From Methylorubrum suomiense (GTDB taxonomy: Bacteria > Pseudomonadota > Alphaproteobacteria > Rhizobiales > Beijerinckiaceae), in contig NZ_BPRE01000009.1 in the NCBI RefSeq assembly GCF_022179765.1, positions 124,001 to 188,000 on the forward strand: DNA of 64,000 bases, given 5' to 3'. Shown in pieces: positions 61,875 to 64,000 of this stretch; the first letter of the stretch is position 1; each line of letters opens with the position of its first letter. The notes under the pieces were generated by a model, which saw only the letters and a program-made list of their open reading frames with translations, was not told the origin of the DNA and searched no databases. The translations under genes were made by a program, and so were the position numbers.

Positions 61875-63863
61875 TCAGATGAACTGGACGCCGAACTCGT
61901 CGCCGGTGTTCCACATGCGCTGGCAGGCGAGCGGCGCCTCACCGGTGCATTGAAGCGTGAAGCGCTCCGGCAGGCCGCCCCCCACGACCCTCAGCTTGGC
62001 GCCGGATTTCGAGCGGTTGAGCACCTCGCACTCGACGGTCCGCTCGCTGCCACCGCGCGGCGGCGTGTAACTGACATGGGCATGGGCGAGGACGCGCACT
62101 CGCACGTCGCCGCGCCTTTCTTCCAGATCGATGCTCCACGCATCGAGGTTACTGGTGAAGCTCTCGACGATCTCGGCGGTCGCCTGCATGTCGGCGTTGA
62201 CCTGCCCGGTGGTCGCCCTCTGCTTCACGCTCGCCGAGGCGGTCTGGGCGATGAAGCCCTGTACGGTGTCGACGACGGAAGCGGTGGAAGCCATGGCCTG
62301 TCCGACTTCCCGTGACACCGCCTGCATTGCCGAGATTTCGCCGGTGATGCGCCCGGTCGCCGAGCGCGCCTGTTCGGCCAGGCTCTTCACCTCGGTGGCG
62401 ACGACGGCGAAGCCGCGGCCCGCGGCGCCCGCGCGGGCCGCCTCGATGGTGGCATTCAGGGCCAATAGGTTGATCTGCTCGGCGATGGAGGTGATCAGAT
62501 CGACGACCCCGTTCATCGCGGAGGCCGCGTCGCCGAGCCGCTCGGACAGTTGTCCGGCCTCGACCATTCGGCTCTGAATCTCGCCGACCGCTTGGTTCGA
62601 GCGGTCCATCTGCTCGGCGATCTCGGACGAGGTGCGATGCATCTCCTCGGAGGCCGCAGCGACGTCGCGCACGCGCCCGAGGGTCTGTTCCGCCATGGCG
62701 ATGGCGCTGGAGCGCACCAGCATGTTCTGCGTGATGTCGAAGGCGTATTTCACGACCTTGAACGGCCGACCCGCCGCATCGAGCACCGGGTTGTAGGACG
62801 CCTGGATCCAGACCTCTTTCCCGCCCTTGCCGATCCGCTGATAGACGGCCGAGCTGAACCGACCCTCGCGCAGGCTGTCCCAGAAGCCGGCATAGGACGG
62901 GCTTCGGGCATATTCCGCGGTGACGAACAGGCTGTGATGCCGACCCCGCACCTCGTCCAAGGTGTACCCCATCGCACCGAGAAAATTCTCGTTCGCGTCG
63001 AGGATGGTGCCATCCGTATCGAACTCGACGACGGCCTGTGACCGACGCGCCGCCTCGACCTGCCCCGCCATATCGGCGGCCACGAGCTTCGCCGACGTGA
63101 CGTCGCTGGCGTATTTCACGACCTTGATCGGTTTGCCGGTCGGATCGAAGATCGGGTTGTAGCTCGCTTGAATCCACACGTCGCGGCCGTCCTTGCCGCG
63201 ACGCCGGAATTCGCCGGCCTGATACTCGCCGCGCGACAACGCCTGCCAGAAATCACGGTAAGCCGGCGAGCTGGCCTCGCCCGGATCGACGAACAAGCTG
63301 TGGTGGCGGCCTTCGACCTCCTCGAATTCGTAGCCGAGGGCATTGAGGAAATTCGGGTTGGCATGACGGATGGTGCCGTCCAAGTCGAAGTGGATCACCG
63401 CCTGCGACCGGTCGATGGCCGCGATCTGGCCGGCAGTTTCGGCGGCGGCGAGGCGCTCGGCGGTGACGTCGAGGGCGAACGTGACGATCTGCACCGGCTT
63501 GCCGCGGGCATCGAGCACAGGATTGTAGGAAGCGCGGATCCAGACTTCCCGCCCGTCCTTCGTGATCCGCCGATAGGCCGCCGCCTGAAACGTGCCCGCT
63601 CGCAGAGACTCCCAGAAGGCCGCGTAGGCGGGCGTCGTGACCTCCTGCGGATCGACGAAGATCCTGTGGTGACGTCCGCGCACTTCCGCGAGGCCGTAGC
63701 CCATCAGGCCGAGAAAATTGTCGTTGGCGTCGAGGATCGTTCCGTCGAGGGCGAACGTGACGACAGCCTGGGAGCGGTTGAGGGCGTCGAGCTTGGCCGT
63801 CGCTTCGGACCGGCGGAGGGCAGCAAACATCGCGCGAACCTGCATACAATCAGAACTTAACAT
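61875..63863 (-). CDS. Soluble chemoreceptor with three PAS domains and C-terminal PilZ
   Basis: A 662-residue protein without membrane helices. Three very similar PAS units lie at about 22-140, 145-262 and 267-385, each with SQAVxxFxxDGTIxxANxNF, GRHH(S/R)xFV and EVWIxASYNPxxD. The methyl-accepting signalling domain spans about 390-560 (hairpin tip [16 protein letters not shown]). A PilZ domain (about 565-660) has RGDVR and NRSKSG, matching the c-di-GMP motifs RxxxR and N/DxSxxG. It should signal to a CheA complex in the cytosol, linking redox or ligand sensing with c-di-GMP. The start may be ATG 63830 instead. Confidence 0.88.
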   Translation of the reverse strand: MLSSDCMQVRAMFAALRRSEATAKLDALNRSQAVVTFALDGTILDANDNFLGLMGYGLAEVRGRHHRIFVDPQEVTTPAYAAFWESLRAGTFQAAAYRRITKDGREVWIRASYNPVLDARGKPVQIVTFALDVTAERLAAAETAGQIAAIDRSQAVIHFDLDGTIRHANPNFLNALGYEFEEVEGRHHSLFVDPGEASSPAYRDFWQALSRGEYQAGEFRRRGKDGRDVWIQASYNPIFDPTGKPIKVVKYASDVTSAKLVAADMAGQVEAARRSQAVVEFDTDGTILDANENFLGAMGYTLDEVRGRHHSLFVTAEYARSPSYAGFWDSLREGRFSSAVYQRIGKGGKEVWIQASYNPVLDAAGRPFKVVKYAFDITQNMLVRSSAIAMAEQTLGRVRDVAAASEEMHRTSSEIAEQMDRSNQAVGEIQSRMVEAGQLSERLGDAASAMNGVVDLITSIAEQINLLALNATIEAARAGAAGRGFAVVATEVKSLAEQARSATGRITGEISAMQAVSREVGQAMASTASVVDTVQGFIAQTASASVKQRATTGQVNADMQATAEIVESFTSNLDAWSIDLEERRGDVRVRVLAHAHVSYTPPRGGSERTVECEVLNRSKSGAKLRVVGGGLPERFTLQCTGEAPLACQRMWNTGDEFGVQFI

Positions 63864-64000
63864 TTGGCACGGTCGCGTAAAAAATCAGCTAATTTTGCGC
63901 GCTTTGATTCCAGGAAACGAGCATCGTCGACATCATCATCGGCCAAAGGATCTCGCGGCCGCCACAACACAAGGTTTGATATCAGACGCACCTTGAGTTG
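63864..64000. other. Window end, AT-rich, no gene seen
   Basis: The last 137 bases are AT-richer than the genes and presumably hold the promoter of the chemoreceptor. No reading frame is supported. Confidence 0.4.

Noticed and set aside
1..64000. CRISPR arrays, insertion sequences, rRNA genes
   Set aside because: No regularly spaced direct repeats, transposase-like frames with terminal inverted repeats, or rRNA-like stretches were noticed on reading.

Overview
The window looks like a chromosome segment of a pink-pigmented methylotrophic alphaproteobacterium, most likely Methylobacterium/Methylorubrum of the M. extorquens type. The basis is high GC with strong C/G third-position bias, an unlinked methylmalonyl-CoA mutase beta subunit, an OxlT-type oxalate/formate antiporter, a DUF6894 protein, a gap-pgk-fba cluster, and the zapA-6S RNA-fau order. 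No integrase, transposase, phage module or CRISPR array was found.

Layout. 0-7.7 kb is loosely packed, with long AT-richer spacers. It holds a DUF6894 protein, a Crp/Fnr regulator, a PAS-PAS-PAS-receiver-LuxR fusion without a kinase domain, a secreted protein with three peptidoglycan-binding-like repeats, a holin-superfamily membrane protein and small membrane proteins. 7.8-15.4 kb is a siderophore-type import locus: a PchR/YbtA-like AraC regulator divergent from a TonB-dependent receiver gene, a tiny ORF, a small coupled unknown protein and two half-transporter ABC proteins (YbtP/YbtQ-like arrangement). 15.4-27.1 kb is a dense cluster of sugar-transfer genes: a methyltransferase, nine glycosyltransferase-like proteins and a sucrose-phosphate-synthase/HAD-phosphatase-like fusion, with no flippase, polymerase or exporter.

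27.2-39.9 kb is mostly housekeeping: oxlT, a large spacer with a terminator-capped candidate RNA, rplM-rpsI, DUF2293, a molbindin, an aldose-epimerase-like protein, an ABC exporter-fold protein, SelO, an acyl-CoA-dehydrogenase/NodS-like-methyltransferase/cytochrome b561/molybdopterin-oxidoreductase run, tRNA-Ala(GGC) and a secreted UbiC-like protein. 40.0-43.4 kb is the dTDP-L-rhamnose operon (rfbC-B-D-A).

43.6-64 kb carries a DUF2147 protein, a MotA/ExbB plus OmpA proton-channel pair, a YmdB-like phosphodiesterase, fau, 6S RNA, zapA, a DUF4164 protein, and gap, a coiled-coil membrane protein, pgk, fba, a ThiE-like protein and a Sel1 protein in a row. After these come two secreted unknowns, the mutase beta subunit, uppP, a GST, queG, a YeeZ-like protein, and a soluble chemoreceptor with three tandem PAS domains and a C-terminal PilZ domain.

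Starts were trimmed by homology-type reasoning, Shine-Dalgarno sites and gene overlaps. All functional calls come from reading the sequence, not from database searches.
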